Origin: Prauserella rugosa
GTDB taxonomy: Bacteria; Actinomycetota; Actinomycetes; Mycobacteriales; Pseudonocardiaceae
NCBI RefSeq assembly: GCF_000719975.1
Contig: NZ_JOIJ01000010.1
Span: forward strand, 156,832-220,831
Direction of reading: 5' to 3'
Length of the DNA stretch: 64,000 nt
A program made the position numbers and the translations under genes. The notes below the pieces were generated by a model, which ran no database searches, had not been told where the DNA came from, and was given only the letters and a program-made list of their open reading frames with translations. This document shows, in pieces, positions 50,027 to 59,719 of this stretch (position 1 is the stretch's first letter; each line of letters starts with the position of its first letter).

Positions 50027-52492
50027 TCAGGTCAGCAGCGTCAGCACGGTCTCGTCGCGGTGTCCGAGGGAGCGTGCGGTGCGGGCCTGGAGCCACGCCT
50101 CGAGGCGGTCCTCGGCGAGGGGCCGGGAGATCAGGTAGCCCTGCGCGACGTCGCATCCCATGGCCTCGAGTTGGTCGCGGGACGCGTCGTCCTCGACGCC
50201 CTCGGCGACGACGGACAGGCCGAGCGAGTGGCCGAGTTCGACGATGGAGCGCACGACGGCCAGGTCGCCGAGATCGGTGCCCATGCCGAACACGAAGCTC
50301 TTGTCGATCTTCACCTGGTCGACGGGCAGCCTGCGCAGGTACGCCAGGGACGAGTAGCCGGTGCCGAAGTCGTCGACGGCGAGTTCGATGCCGAGTTCGT
50401 GCAGTTCGCCCAGGATGGGCAGCGCCCGCTGCGGGTCGGCCATGACGGCGGACTCGGTGAGTTCGAACGTCAGCAGGCGTGCGGGGACGTCGTAGCGCGC
50501 CAGTGCGTCGGCGACCTGGGCCGCGAAGCCTTCGTCGGCCAGGCTGCGCACGGACAGGTTGACGGCCACGGAGATCTCGATGCCCTCGTCGAGCCAGCGC
50601 CGCACGCGCGCGAGGGCCTCGTCGAGCACGAACGACGTGAGCGCACCGACGAGGCCAGCTGCTTCGACGGCGGGGACGAACTCGTCGGGGTTGATCCGGC
50701 CGAACTCGGGGTGCACCCAGCGCACGAGCGCCTCGACGCCGACGACCTGTTTGCCGGGCAGCGACACCTTGGGCTGGTAGTGGACGCTGACCTGCCCCTC
50801 CTCGAGGGCCTGCCGGAACTGGGTGACCATCTGGAACCGGCGGAGGAAGATCTGGCCCATGCTCGGGGCGTAGCCGCGCACCTCCTCGCCGCCGCGGGTG
50901 GCGCGGACGGCGACGTCTGCGCGTTGGAGGAGGGCGTCGACGTCGGGGGGTTCGCCGTCGTCGCCGGGCATGGCCGCGCAGGCGTAGCCGACCATGGCGT
51001 TGGCCTCGACGTTGAGCCGGTCGACGAGGTAGGGCTTGGACGCCTCGTCGCGGAGCCGTTCGGCCAGTCCGTGTGCCTCGTCGGGGACGCGGTCGAGCAG
51101 CAGCGCGGCGAACGAGGCCCCTTCCAGCCGTGCGAGGGGGACGCCGGGGCCGAGCACGTCGCGGATGCGGCGGCCCGCGGCGACGACCATCCGGTCGGCC
51201 CACGTGTAGCCGAGCGCGTCGCTGACGGTCGAGTAGATGTCCAGGTCGAGACGCAGGACGACGGCCTGGGTTCCCGACGGGTCCGCGACGTCGGCCGTGG
51301 GGTGGCCCGCGCGTTCGGCGAGCGGTTCGGAGGCGATCTGACGAAAACCCGGCCGGTTGAGCAGTCCGGTCAGCGGGTCGTGGTAGGCGTCGTGGCGCAG
51401 GGTGGCCAGCAGGCGGCGGTTGTCGAGCGCGGTGGCGAGGTGGCTGGCCATCGTGCCGAGCAGCTGCACGTCGTACTTGCCGAAGCCGCGCCAGCGCGAG
51501 AGCCGGTCGTGCGCCTCGACGAGGCCGAGGAGCTGGTTACCGCTGCGCAAGGGCACGACGAGGGCTTCCTGGGCGTTGCGTGCGGACAGCGCACCGCGCA
51601 CGGAGGCGTTGCCGTCGGTGACGCGGAAGTGCCGCACGTTGGCGCCGGGCAGGCGCAGCAGCGGATCGTCGGGGCGGAGCTGCTCGTCGGGCAGGTCGGC
51701 GCCGACGACGAGCACGTGCATCGGCTCGTCGACCTCGAGACGCAGCCGCAGGACGACCCGGCCCGCGGCGAGCTGGTCCTTGATGCGCTCGGCGATGCTG
51801 TTCCACTCGTCGAGGTCGATGCCGGTGTCGATCTCCCCCGCCTTGCCCGCGGGCTGCGCGGCGACCTGGTGGTCGGAGCGGGCGACCATGAGGCTGACGT
51901 CGAACAGGGCCTCCATGTCGCGCTGTTCGCGGAGCAGGTCGGAGTAGGCCCAGTACAGCGCGACGAGACCGATGCTGACGGCGACGACGATCGGCCAGGC
52001 GCCGGGCGTGTTGGCGATGACGAGGTAGCCGGTGAGCCCCGCGGAGGCGTTGACGAAGCCGACCACGAGGATGCGCGCGGCGAGCCGGACGACGGTGCCG
52101 ATCTGCATCCGCCTGCGCAGCACGCGCACGGCCGCCATCGCCAGGACGGTGCTGGCCAGCGGGGCGGCGAGGGTGCCGGCGAGCGCGGCAGGCCACGGCA
52201 TGCCGCCGGGGTCGCCGAGCGCACCCGCCACGAGCCCGGCGACGGCGAACGCGGCGGTCACCTCGATGAGGAAGGCGCCCGCGTTGTACAGCACCCTGCC
52301 GGTCACGCGCCGCGCGAGCAGTGTGGTGATGCCCGCGACGACGTGGGCGGCCAGCACGACCTCGAACGGCGCGACGAAGAAGCCGATGACCAGTGGGATC
52401 TCGGCGTGCCTGGCCCATGCCACCTTCCCCTTCCGTCCCGGTGCCGGGTCACCCACCGGTTGCGCGTTCGCAACTGTCCGCGAACGAGGCAT
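50027..52492 (-). CDS. Cyclic di-GMP phosphodiesterase with degenerate GGDEF and intact EAL domain
   Basis: 821 aa. About six N-terminal membrane helices are followed by a GAF-like region, a GGDEF fold and an EAL domain. The GGDEF signature is replaced by EGASF, so cyclase activity is unlikely. The EAL domain keeps EALVRW, ELTESAVM, DDFGTGYSSL and the lysine in VDQVKIDKSF, as expected for an active enzyme cleaving c-di-GMP. The start chosen is ATG 52492 (MPRSRTVAN); ATG 52522 is possible, neither with a strong ribosome-binding site. Confidence 0.9.
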   Translation of the reverse strand: MPRSRTVANAQPVGDPAPGRKGKVAWARHAEIPLVIGFFVAPFEVVLAAHVVAGITTLLARRVTGRVLYNAGAFLIEVTAAFAVAGLVAGALGDPGGMPWPAALAGTLAAPLASTVLAMAAVRVLRRRMQIGTVVRLAARILVVGFVNASAGLTGYLVIANTPGAWPIVVAVSIGLVALYWAYSDLLREQRDMEALFDVSLMVARSDHQVAAQPAGKAGEIDTGIDLDEWNSIAERIKDQLAAGRVVLRLRLEVDEPMHVLVVGADLPDEQLRPDDPLLRLPGANVRHFRVTDGNASVRGALSARNAQEALVVPLRSGNQLLGLVEAHDRLSRWRGFGKYDVQLLGTMASHLATALDNRRLLATLRHDAYHDPLTGLLNRPGFRQIASEPLAERAGHPTADVADPSGTQAVVLRLDLDIYSTVSDALGYTWADRMVVAAGRRIRDVLGPGVPLARLEGASFAALLLDRVPDEAHGLAERLRDEASKPYLVDRLNVEANAMVGYACAAMPGDDGEPPDVDALLQRADVAVRATRGGEEVRGYAPSMGQIFLRRFQMVTQFRQALEEGQVSVHYQPKVSLPGKQVVGVEALVRWVHPEFGRINPDEFVPAVEAAGLVGALTSFVLDEALARVRRWLDEGIEISVAVNLSVRSLADEGFAAQVADALARYDVPARLLTFELTESAVMADPQRALPILGELHELGIELAVDDFGTGYSSLAYLRRLPVDQVKIDKSFVFGMGTDLGDLAVVRSIVELGHSLGLSVVAEGVEDDASRDQLEAMGCDVAQGYLISRPLAEDRLEAWLQARTARSLGHRDETVLTLLT

Positions 52493-52727
52493 AAACCGTA
52501 CCCCGCACGGCGGATAAAGCATCTGATTTGAACACCGTCAGGTCAACTCGTCGTGAGCGGACGGTGAACGTAAGAGGTCGTTAACCGCATGGGAGTGATA
52601 CCTCATATCGGTCGATCGCTGCCAGTAGCAGGCGACGATCACCCGTTGGCTGTCATCATGTCGACCAGGTGAGATGCGTCATAGAGGGCGATCACACGCC
52701 CACACGGCCGACGGGTTGGATGGAGCC

Positions 52728-53669
52728 ATGCACGCGAGTGACACCGCCGTCCTTGACGAGCACGCCAAGCGCGTCGCGAGCGCCGACGCCGTACTGCCCC
52801 CGCTGACCCATCCCGGGTCGGGATCCGCACCGCCGCTGCGGGTGCGGGACGGTCTCGCGTTCGCGAGCCGGTCGAAGGTCGCCCCCGGCTCGATGGGGTC
52901 GCTGTGGCGGCCCCTCGTGGAGTACCGCCTCGACGTCCGCATCGCCGGGCCCGATCCGGCGAGCGCCCTCGACGGTCTGCTGTGCCAGTGGGAGGACCAG
53001 CTGGCCGAGGCCGTCACCTACGACGAGGGCTACGACTGGGACACCGCCGCCGTGGTGATCAGGCCCAGCCGGGACACCACCGGCACGACAACCCTGCTGC
53101 GCAGGGGTTTTGCCCCGAACCGGGTGCTGGCCGTGCGGCTGGCCAACCGTCTCGGCTCCGGTCCGCCCGCGGTTCCCGGCGTGCGGATCCGCGCCGCCGA
53201 GGAGTCCGACCTGCCCACGCTCGTGCGGATGCGCAGTGAGCTGCACGCCTACGACGCACAGTTCGGCGTGGTCACGCCGCGCGCCGACGCCGTCGAACGG
53301 CTCACCGAGGACGCGCGGGCACAGCTGGCAGAGGGCCGCACGGTGCCGCCGCTGTGGATCGCCGAGCTGTACGGCAGGCCGCTCGGGTTCCTCGAGGTGG
53401 AGCTGCCACCACAGTCCGACTGGATCTCGGGCTACGTCGCCGCGGACCGGGTCGGATACCTGTCGTCGCTGCACGTCGCCGAGGAGGCGCGCAGCAGCGG
53501 TGTCGGTTCGGCGCTGGCGGCACACGCGCACCAGCTGTTCGACTCCGAGGACGTCGACGCCGTGTTGCTGCACCACGCGCTGGAGAGCCCCCGCTCGACG
53601 CCGTTCTGGTACGCCAACGGCTACCGGCCGCTGTGGACCTCCTGGTACCGCCGCCCTGCGGTGAGCTGA
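52728..53669 (+). CDS. GNAT-family N-acetyltransferase
   Basis: 313 aa. The C-terminal half (from VRIRAAEESDLPTLVRMRSEL) is a GNAT domain with the acetyl-CoA pyrophosphate loop SLHVAEEARSSGVGSALAAHA and FWYANGYRP. The N-terminal 145 residues may be a degenerate second GNAT-like lobe. The ATG at 52728 has TGGAG upstream; a longer upstream frame adds unsupported residues. Substrate unknown. It is divergent from the EAL gene. Confidence 0.85.
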   Translation: MHASDTAVLDEHAKRVASADAVLPPLTHPGSGSAPPLRVRDGLAFASRSKVAPGSMGSLWRPLVEYRLDVRIAGPDPASALDGLLCQWEDQLAEAVTYDEGYDWDTAAVVIRPSRDTTGTTTLLRRGFAPNRVLAVRLANRLGSGPPAVPGVRIRAAEESDLPTLVRMRSELHAYDAQFGVVTPRADAVERLTEDARAQLAEGRTVPPLWIAELYGRPLGFLEVELPPQSDWISGYVAADRVGYLSSLHVAEEARSSGVGSALAAHAHQLFDSEDVDAVLLHHALESPRSTPFWYANGYRPLWTSWYRRPAVS

Positions 53670-53673
53670 CAGT

Positions 53674-53688
53674 CCCGGAAGGTCCGGG
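53674..53688. terminator. Small hairpin between convergent genes
   Basis: CCCGGA-AGG-TCCGGG lies between the GNAT gene and the DedA gene, which converge with a 27-bp gap. It could serve both strands; it is short and has no U tract. Confidence 0.35.
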
Positions 53689-53696
53689 CTGCCGGC

Positions 53697-54395
53697 TCAG
53701 ACGCGCGTGTCCTCGGGGTGGGAGTCCTCGGCGTAGGGGTCGGGATCACCGGGGTCGACCGCGCGGCGTTCGCGGACCCGCTTGACGACGAACAGCGTCA
53801 CCGCGGCCACGACGGCGACGATCACGACCGTCTGGAAGACACCGGAGTACTCCTCGACCACCTGCCAGTTGGCGCCGAGCAGGTACCCGGCGACGACGAA
53901 GATCGAGTTCCAGATCAGGCTGCCGACCGTGGTGAGCGTCAGGAACACCGGCAGCGGCATGCGTTCGATCCCCGCGGGCAGTGAGATGAAGCTGCGCACG
54001 AGCGGCACCATGCGGCCGAGGAACACGGCCTTCGTGCCGTGCTTGGCGAACCAGGCCTCGGCGACGTCGAAGTCCTGCGCCTTCATCAGCGGCACCGCCG
54101 CGATGACCCTGCGGGTGCGGTCGCGGCCGAGCAGCGCGCCCACGAGGTAGACGATCAGCGCACCCGCGACCGAACCCGCCGTGGTCCACAGCAGCGCTCC
54201 GAGGAGGGTGAATGTGCCCTGCGCGGCCGTGAACCCGGCCAGCGGCAGGACGAGTTCGCTCGGAATCGGAGGGAAGACGTTGTCGAGCCCGACCGTGATG
54301 GCCGCACCGGGGCCGCCGAGCGTCTCCATGATGTCGACCGCCCACCCGGCCAGTCCCCCGAGATCACCCGCTCCTGCGGCCACGCCCGTGTTCAT
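53697..54395 (-). CDS. DedA family (VTT-domain) membrane protein
   Basis: 232 aa. The motif FLGRMVPLVRSFISLPAGIERMP and the N-terminal reentrant region VFPPIPSELVLPLAGFTAAQG are those of DedA/SNARE-associated proteins, recently linked to recycling of lipid carriers and membrane homeostasis. About five membrane segments; charged C-terminal tail. The start ATG 54395 (MNTGVAAGAG) is the most reasonable; a longer frame has basic, non-family residues. Confidence 0.9.
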   Translation of the reverse strand: MNTGVAAGAGDLGGLAGWAVDIMETLGGPGAAITVGLDNVFPPIPSELVLPLAGFTAAQGTFTLLGALLWTTAGSVAGALIVYLVGALLGRDRTRRVIAAVPLMKAQDFDVAEAWFAKHGTKAVFLGRMVPLVRSFISLPAGIERMPLPVFLTLTTVGSLIWNSIFVVAGYLLGANWQVVEEYSGVFQTVVIVAVVAAVTLFVVKRVRERRAVDPGDPDPYAEDSHPEDTRV

Positions 54396-54606
54396 CCGTG
54401 TCGCCTTCCGATTCGTGCCGGGCTGTACCCGTGCGCCTGGTTTCCGGCGCAGCCGCGCGCACCGGTACTGGCGAACGTAGCAAAATCCCAGGCCGACACC
54501 CACATCGTGCTCACGCGGACCTCACGCGGGTGCAAAGCGCTGCGATCACCGGGACACGCTCCTACCGTCATGGAGGGACCGTCCACCGCAGCCGGAGGTA
54601 CCTCGG

Positions 54607-56406
54607 GTGACCACGCATTCGGTACAGCCGCCGACGGACATCGAGCCGACCCGGATCGCCGATCCCCCGCATGCGACGGGCACGCGGGGCAGGCGGCTTC
54701 TGAGCCTCATGCGCACGACGGACCACAAGGTCATCGGCGTCATGTACATGGCCACGTCGCTGGCGTTCTTCATGGCGGGCGGGCTGATGGCCCTGCTCAT
54801 CCGCGGCGAGCTGGCCAGGCCGGGGATGCAGTTCCTCTCGCAGGAGCAGTACAACCAGCTGTTCACCATGCACGGCACGGTGATGCTGCTGCTGTACGCC
54901 ACGCCGGTGGTCTTCGCGTTCGCCAACCTGGTGCTGCCGCTGCAGATCGGCTCACCCGACGTCGCCTTCCCGCGCCTGAACGCGTTCTCGTACTGGCTGT
55001 TCCTGTTCGGCGGGCTGATCGTGCTGAGTTCGCTGATCACGCCCGCCGGTGGTGCGGACTTCGGGTGGACCGCCTACACGCCACTGTCCCGCGCCGAGTA
55101 CTCGGTGGGCGTCGGGGGCGAGCTGTGGATCATGGGCCTGACGGTGTCCGGACTGGGCACGATCCTCGGCGCGGTCAACATGATCACGACGATCGTGTGC
55201 CTGCGCGCGCCCGGCATGACGATGTGGCGGATGTCCCTTTTCACCTGGAACATCCTGTTCACCAGCGTTCTCGTGCTGGCCGCGTTCCCGATCCTGACGG
55301 CTGCGCTCCTCGGCCTGTTCGCCGACCGCATGCTCGGGGCGCACGTGTTCGACCCGGCCAACGGCGGCGCGATCCTGTACCAGCACCTGTTCTGGTTCTT
55401 CGGCCATCCCGAGGTGTACATCGTCGCGTTGCCGTTCTTCGGCATCATCACCGAGATCATCCCGGTGTTCAGCAGGAAACCGCTGTTCGGCTACCGGCTG
55501 ATGGTGTTCGCGACGATGGGCATCACGGCGCTGTCGTTCGTGGTGTGGGCCCACCACATGTTCGCGACCGGCGCGGTGCTGCTGCCGTTCTTCTCGTTCC
55601 TGACATTCGCGATCGCCGTGCCGACGGGCATCAAGTTCTTCAACTGGATCGGCACGATGTGGAAGGGCCACATCACGTTCGAGTCGCCGATGCTGTGGTC
55701 CGTCGGCTTCCTCGTGACGTTCCTGCTCGGCGGGCTCACGGGCGTGCTGCTGGCCGCGCCGCCCGCCGACTTCCACGTGCACGACAGCTACTTCGTGGTG
55801 GCGCACTTCCACTACGTGCTGTTCGGCACCATCGTGTTCGCCACGTTCGCGGGGATCTACTTCTGGTTCCCGAAGTTCACCGGCCGGATGATGGACGAAC
55901 GTCTCGCCAAACTGCACTTCTGGCTCACGTTCATCGGTTTCCACACGACGTTCCTGGTGCAGCACTGGCTGGGCTCGGAGGGCATGCCGCGCCGCTACGC
56001 CGACTATCTGCCCTCCGACGGCTTCACGGCACTCAACACCGTGTCGACGATCGGCGCGTTCATCCTCGGTGCGTCGATGCTGCCGTTCGTGTGGAACCTC
56101 ATGCGCAGTTGGCGGTTCGGCGAACCGGTGACCGCCGACGACCCGTGGGGCTACGGCAACTCGCTCGAATGGGCCACGACCTCGCCTCCGCCCCGGCACA
56201 ACTTCCTCGAACTGCCCCGGATCCGCTCCGAGCGTCCCGCGTTCGAGCTGCACTATCCGCACATGATCGAGCGGCTGCACGCGGAGGGGCACATCACGTT
56301 CACCGGCAGGACCAAACCGCACGACAGTCAGCCGCAGCCGCCGTCGAAGCACGCATCGAACGGCATGAGCGGTACCCACGACGTGTCAGACTCGGACCGT
56401 GAGTGA
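54607..56406 (+). CDS. ctaD: Cytochrome c oxidase subunit I
   Basis: 599 aa, heme-copper oxidase catalytic subunit of the aa3 branch. The heme a ligand is in [10 protein letters not shown], the CuB His and cross-linked Tyr in WFFGHPEVY, two CuB histidines in WAHHMF, and the heme a3/heme a histidines in [11 protein letters not shown]. The cytoplasmic C-terminus ends in a disordered tail. The GTG at 54607 has GGAGG 9 nt upstream. It stands apart from ctaC/ctaE, as often in actinobacteria. Confidence 0.97.
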   Translation: MTTHSVQPPTDIEPTRIADPPHATGTRGRRLLSLMRTTDHKVIGVMYMATSLAFFMAGGLMALLIRGELARPGMQFLSQEQYNQLFTMHGTVMLLLYATPVVFAFANLVLPLQIGSPDVAFPRLNAFSYWLFLFGGLIVLSSLITPAGGADFGWTAYTPLSRAEYSVGVGGELWIMGLTVSGLGTILGAVNMITTIVCLRAPGMTMWRMSLFTWNILFTSVLVLAAFPILTAALLGLFADRMLGAHVFDPANGGAILYQHLFWFFGHPEVYIVALPFFGIITEIIPVFSRKPLFGYRLMVFATMGITALSFVVWAHHMFATGAVLLPFFSFLTFAIAVPTGIKFFNWIGTMWKGHITFESPMLWSVGFLVTFLLGGLTGVLLAAPPADFHVHDSYFVVAHFHYVLFGTIVFATFAGIYFWFPKFTGRMMDERLAKLHFWLTFIGFHTTFLVQHWLGSEGMPRRYADYLPSDGFTALNTVSTIGAFILGASMLPFVWNLMRSWRFGEPVTADDPWGYGNSLEWATTSPPPRHNFLELPRIRSERPAFELHYPHMIERLHAEGHITFTGRTKPHDSQPQPPSKHASNGMSGTHDVSDSDRE

Positions 56407-56890
56407 TCGACCGACGAGCGCACGCGACAGGGATTCCGAAGGCAGGGCACGCAACGCGCGTCCGCGCGACGGACTCGGCAGGCCGCTGCCCTACGGCTCG
56501 CCGGGGGTGGAGCGCGCGCCGGAAGGCGTGGAACGCACCCCGGAGGACACGATTCGCGAGGCGCAGCAGCTGTTGGACGAGGGCAAGCCGTTCCACGCCC
56601 ACGAGGTGTTCGAGGACGCGTGGAAGTCCGGCCCGGCGAGCGAAGAGGGGTTGTGGCGCGGGCTGGCGCAGGTGGCGGTGGGCGTGACGCACGCGGCGCG
56701 CGGCAACCTCACCGGCGCGGCGTCGCTGCTCACCCGGGGTGCGGACAACATCGAACCGTTCGCCGCCGACGCGCCGTACGGCCTCGACGTCGCCGGCCTG
56801 TGCGCCTGGGCACGCACCCTCGCCCAGGGCATGCCGACCCGCACGAGCCCCCCGGACGCAGCGTCGATAGCCCCCCGCCTCCACCCCTGA
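56399..56890 (+). CDS. DUF309 domain protein
   Basis: 163 aa. Residues from about 47 carry the DUF309 signature: [43 protein letters not shown]. The first 45 residues are basic and probably disordered. The GTG start lies 8 bp inside the end of ctaD, so expression is coupled to it. Biochemical function unknown. Confidence 0.85.
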   Translation: MSDRPTSARDRDSEGRARNARPRDGLGRPLPYGSPGVERAPEGVERTPEDTIREAQQLLDEGKPFHAHEVFEDAWKSGPASEEGLWRGLAQVAVGVTHAARGNLTGAASLLTRGADNIEPFAADAPYGLDVAGLCAWARTLAQGMPTRTSPPDAASIAPRLHP

Positions 56891-56897
56891 CCGACGC

Positions 56898-57064
56898 CGT
56901 GTTGCGGATTCCGGGGCCCGTGTTGCGGGTTCCGGGGCGCGTGCTGCGGGTTCCGGGACCCGTGTTGCGCATTCCGGTGCCCGCGTTGCGGATTCAGGAG
57001 CCGTGTTGCGCCCCTAGGGAGCCGTGTTGCCGATTCCGGGGCGCGTGTTGCGCGTTCGGCGTCG
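56898..57064. repeat. 21-bp periodic repeat array, forward half (8 units)
   Basis: Units at 56898, 56919, 56940, 56961, 56982, 57002, 57023 and 57044; one spacing is 20 bp, the rest 21. The core is CGTGTTGCG, followed mostly by (G)ATTCCGGGGCC-like sequence, the most regular version in the window. It begins 8 bp after the DUF309 stop and reads in the direction of that gene. Confidence 0.93.
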
Positions 57065-57232
57065 AGCCGACCCGGTGCGCATCCATCACGCCACGACGCG
57101 TTGGCGCGACGCGGTGGTATCCGCGTCGTCGATGCCAGCGGCGCGGAGGGCATCGCGAGTGGCATGCTGCGACGGTGTACCGGGCCGAGCCCGGCTCGAC
57201 GTGTGTTCGCAAACACGAGCACCGACAACCAC
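57065..57232. other. Gene-free stretch between facing repeat arrays
   Basis: About 170 bp without a credible reading frame or known element. It includes degenerate copies of the array core near 57210 and 57226 and a near-palindrome GTGTTCGCAAACAC. Confidence 0.4.
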
Positions 57233-57366
57233 GGTCTCCCGAGCCGACAACACGGCACCCCAAGAACGCAACACGCGCCCCCAGGGGCGCAACACGGGCC
57301 CCCGGATCCGCAACACGCGTTCCCAGGGGCGCAACACGCGCCCCTGGGAACGCAACACGGGTCGAG
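57233..57366. repeat. 21-bp periodic repeat array, inverted half (6 units)
   Basis: Cores CAACACG at 57248, 57269, 57290, 57311, 57332 and 57353, exactly 21 bp apart, preceded by CGCCCC(T/A)GGG-like blocks. The minus-strand reading is CGTGTTGCG, the direction in which the formaldehyde dehydrogenase gene is transcribed; the array starts right after that gene's stop. Confidence 0.93.
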
Positions 57367-57371
57367 GGCGC

Positions 57372-58589
57372 TCAGGCGGCCGGCGCCATTCCGTGCGGGT
57401 CGATGACGAACTTGCGGGCGACACCGCTGTCGAACTGCCGGTAGCCCTGCGGTGCGTCGTCGAGCGAGATCACCGTGGCGTTGACTGCCTTGGCGATGTT
57501 CGCCTTCCCGCTGAGGATCATGTTCATCAGCTGCCGGTTGTACTGCTTCACCGGACACTGACCCGTCGTCATCGAGTGCGACTTCGCCCAGCCCAAGCCG
57601 ATCCGCACGCCGAGCTGACCGACCTGGGCGTTCTCGTCGGCCGCACCGGGATCGCCCGTGACGTACAACCCCGGGATGCCCAGTGACGCACCTGCACGGG
57701 CGATGGTCATGACGTCGTTGAGCACGGTCGCGGGCTGCTCACCCGCGTCCTTGCCGTGGCCGCGCGCTTCGAACCCGACGGCATCCACCGCCGCGTCCAC
57801 CTCCGGTTCGCCGGTGATCTGCTCGATGGCGTCGGGCAGCGGCGTTCCGGAACTCAGGTCGACGGTCTCGCAGCCGAAACTGCGTGCCTGGTCGAGCCGT
57901 TCGGCGAGCATGTCGCCGACGATCACGACCGAGGCGCCGAGCAACTGGGCCGCGTGGGCGGCGGCCAGCCCCACCGGCCCCGCCCCTGCCACGTACACAG
58001 TGGACCCGGTCGTCACACCCGCGGTGTAGGCACCGTGATATCCGGTGGGAAAAATGTCCGACAACATCGTCAGGTCGAGAATCTTCTCGAGCGCCTGATC
58101 ACGGTCGGGGAATTTCAGCAGGTTGAAATCGGCGAACGGCACCATGACGTATTCGGCCTGACCACCGATCCAGCCGCCCATGTCGACGTACCCGTAGGCA
58201 GCGCCGGGACGGGCGGGATTGACGTTGAGGCAGATTCCCGTCTTGCCCTCGTTGCACATTCGACACCGGCCGCAGGCGATGTTGAACGGCACCGAGCAGA
58301 TGTCACCTTCGCGGACGAACAGCACGTCCTCGCCGACTTCCACCACTTCACCGGTGATCTCGTGACCGAGTGTCTGCCCGACCGGAGCAGTCGTGCGCCC
58401 ACGCACCATGTGCTGATCACTGCCGCAGATATTGGTCGTGACGATACGCAGGATCGCCGCGTGCGGCGCCTTCTTCTTGATTCCGAGGCCGTCGACGACG
58501 TCGCTCGGCAGTTCCAGTTTCGGATAGTCGACGGATTCGACCGCGACCTCACCGGGACCCTTGTAGACGACAACGCGATTATCCGGCAT
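57372..58589 (-). CDS. fdhA: Zinc-dependent formaldehyde dehydrogenase, glutathione-independent type
   Basis: 405 aa, medium-chain dehydrogenase/reductase. Catalytic zinc ligands Cys55 (NICGSDQH) and His76-Glu77 (LGHEITGEVV); structural zinc cysteines 106, 109, 112 and 120; NAD-binding loop GAGPVGLAAAHAAQLLGA. Length and the FPTGYHGAYTAGVTTGSTV stretch match the Pseudomonas putida-type enzyme, which oxidises formaldehyde to formate with tightly bound NAD. The ATG at 58589 has AAGGGG upstream. Other aldehydes or alcohols remain possible substrates. Confidence 0.88.
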   Translation of the reverse strand: MPDNRVVVYKGPGEVAVESVDYPKLELPSDVVDGLGIKKKAPHAAILRIVTTNICGSDQHMVRGRTTAPVGQTLGHEITGEVVEVGEDVLFVREGDICSVPFNIACGRCRMCNEGKTGICLNVNPARPGAAYGYVDMGGWIGGQAEYVMVPFADFNLLKFPDRDQALEKILDLTMLSDIFPTGYHGAYTAGVTTGSTVYVAGAGPVGLAAAHAAQLLGASVVIVGDMLAERLDQARSFGCETVDLSSGTPLPDAIEQITGEPEVDAAVDAVGFEARGHGKDAGEQPATVLNDVMTIARAGASLGIPGLYVTGDPGAADENAQVGQLGVRIGLGWAKSHSMTTGQCPVKQYNRQLMNMILSGKANIAKAVNATVISLDDAPQGYRQFDSGVARKFVIDPHGMAPAA

Positions 58590-58651
58590 TTGCGAACCCC
58601 TTTGTCTGCTCGCCGGGCAGGTGCGCAGATGCGCATAAATCAACCTAGCCG

Positions 58652-58680
58652 CGCGGCCGGGTGATCACCACCCGGCCGCG
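58652..58680 (-). terminator. Terminator between the lyase gene and fdhA
   Basis: A 12-bp perfect stem CGCGGCCGGGTG with complement, 5-nt loop, 33 bp past the lyase stop on the minus strand. Confidence 0.75.
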
Positions 58681-58713
58681 TCGCCGGAAGAAGCGCCGCC
58701 AGGAAAAGCAGCG

Positions 58714-59607
58714 TCAGGAGAAGCGCTGTTCGAGGTCGCCGATCTCGGGCAGGCCGATCAGGTCGGTGAACTCGCCGAAGGTCGGCAGCTCGGGCAATGC
58801 GGATGTCGGCGTGCCCTCGGAGCGGAGCGTCGCCAGCAGCGAGCGCATGCCCGCGGTGGCGGCGAGCAACGTCCCGATCGGATAGATCACCAGCGAGAAG
58901 CCGAGCTCGGCGATGCGGTCGAGCGACAACGGCGGAGTGCGTCCGCCCTCGGCCCAGTTGAACACCAGCGGTGCGACGCCACGCAACTCGCGGGCGACCG
59001 ACTCGATACCCTCCTCGCTCGTCGGCGCCTCGACGAACAGCACGTCCGCGCCGGCCGCGGCGTAGGCGCGAGCGCGGGCGATCGCGTCGTCGAGTCCGTG
59101 GACCGCGGCGGCGTCGGTGCGCGCGATGAGCACGAAGTCGGGGTCGCGGCGGGCGGCGACGGCGGCGCGGATCTTGCCCACCATTTCGTCGGTCGGGATG
59201 ACGGCCTTGCCGGACATGTGCCCGCACTTCTTCGGCATCACCTGGTCCTCGAGGTGGACACCGGCGACCCCGGCTTGTTCGTAGGCTCGTACGGTGCGCA
59301 CGACGTTGATCGCATTGCCGTATCCGGTGTCGGCGTCGGCGATCACGGGGACGTCGACGGCGGAGACGATGCGGGTCGCGTTGTCGATCATCTCGGCGCC
59401 GGACAGGAGGCCGACGTCGGGCCTGCCGATCAACGACGCGGTCGTCCCGAAACCGGTCATGTACACAATGTCGAATCCGGCTTGCTCCACCAGCCGGGCC
59501 GACAGTGCGTCGTACGACCCGGGCGCGACGACGGGACGGTCGGCGGCAAGCAGCTCTCGCAAACGCTTGCGTGGTGGTGTTTCCGCAGTGCCGAGCAGGT
59601 CTGCCAC
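58714..59607 (-). CDS. Isocitrate lyase/PEP mutase family enzyme
   Basis: 297 aa, TIM-barrel carbon-carbon lyase. DADTGYGN binds magnesium, and EDQVMPKKCGHMSGK carries the catalytic KKCGH loop. Similar proteins are 2-methylisocitrate lyases, oxaloacetate decarboxylases or carboxyphosphonoenolpyruvate mutases; no prpC or prpD lies nearby, so the methylcitrate role is not supported here. GTG at 59607 with GGAGG 6 nt upstream. It is divergent from a GntR regulator. Confidence 0.85.
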   Translation of the reverse strand: MADLLGTAETPPRKRLRELLAADRPVVAPGSYDALSARLVEQAGFDIVYMTGFGTTASLIGRPDVGLLSGAEMIDNATRIVSAVDVPVIADADTGYGNAINVVRTVRAYEQAGVAGVHLEDQVMPKKCGHMSGKAVIPTDEMVGKIRAAVAARRDPDFVLIARTDAAAVHGLDDAIARARAYAAAGADVLFVEAPTSEEGIESVARELRGVAPLVFNWAEGGRTPPLSLDRIAELGFSLVIYPIGTLLAATAGMRSLLATLRSEGTPTSALPELPTFGEFTDLIGLPEIGDLEQRFS

Positions 59608-59690
59608 GGCTAGCCTCCTTGCTGTACGCCACAGGCCGGAAGTAGCCACCGCCGGCCACGGATCGAACGTTGTCGACACGTCCACGACGA

Positions 59691-59706
59691 GGATTGCACA
59701 CAATCC
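59691..59706. promoter_or_regulatory. Candidate operator of the FCD-type GntR regulator
   Basis: GGATTG-CACA-CAATCC is a perfect inverted repeat within the 112-bp divergent region between the lyase and the regulator, 13 bp before the regulator start. Confidence 0.5.
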
Positions 59707-59719
59707 GGGTGAGGTGCCC

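Noticed and set aside
57065..57232. Gene remnant between the facing arrays
   Set aside because: No frame gives recognisable protein similarity; only degenerate repeat cores are visible.
56620..57444. Open frame through the 21-bp arrays encoding VLR.PGP-like heptads
   Set aside because: Open only because 21 is a multiple of 3; no ribosome-binding site, and it overlaps DUF309 and fdhA in the wrong frames.
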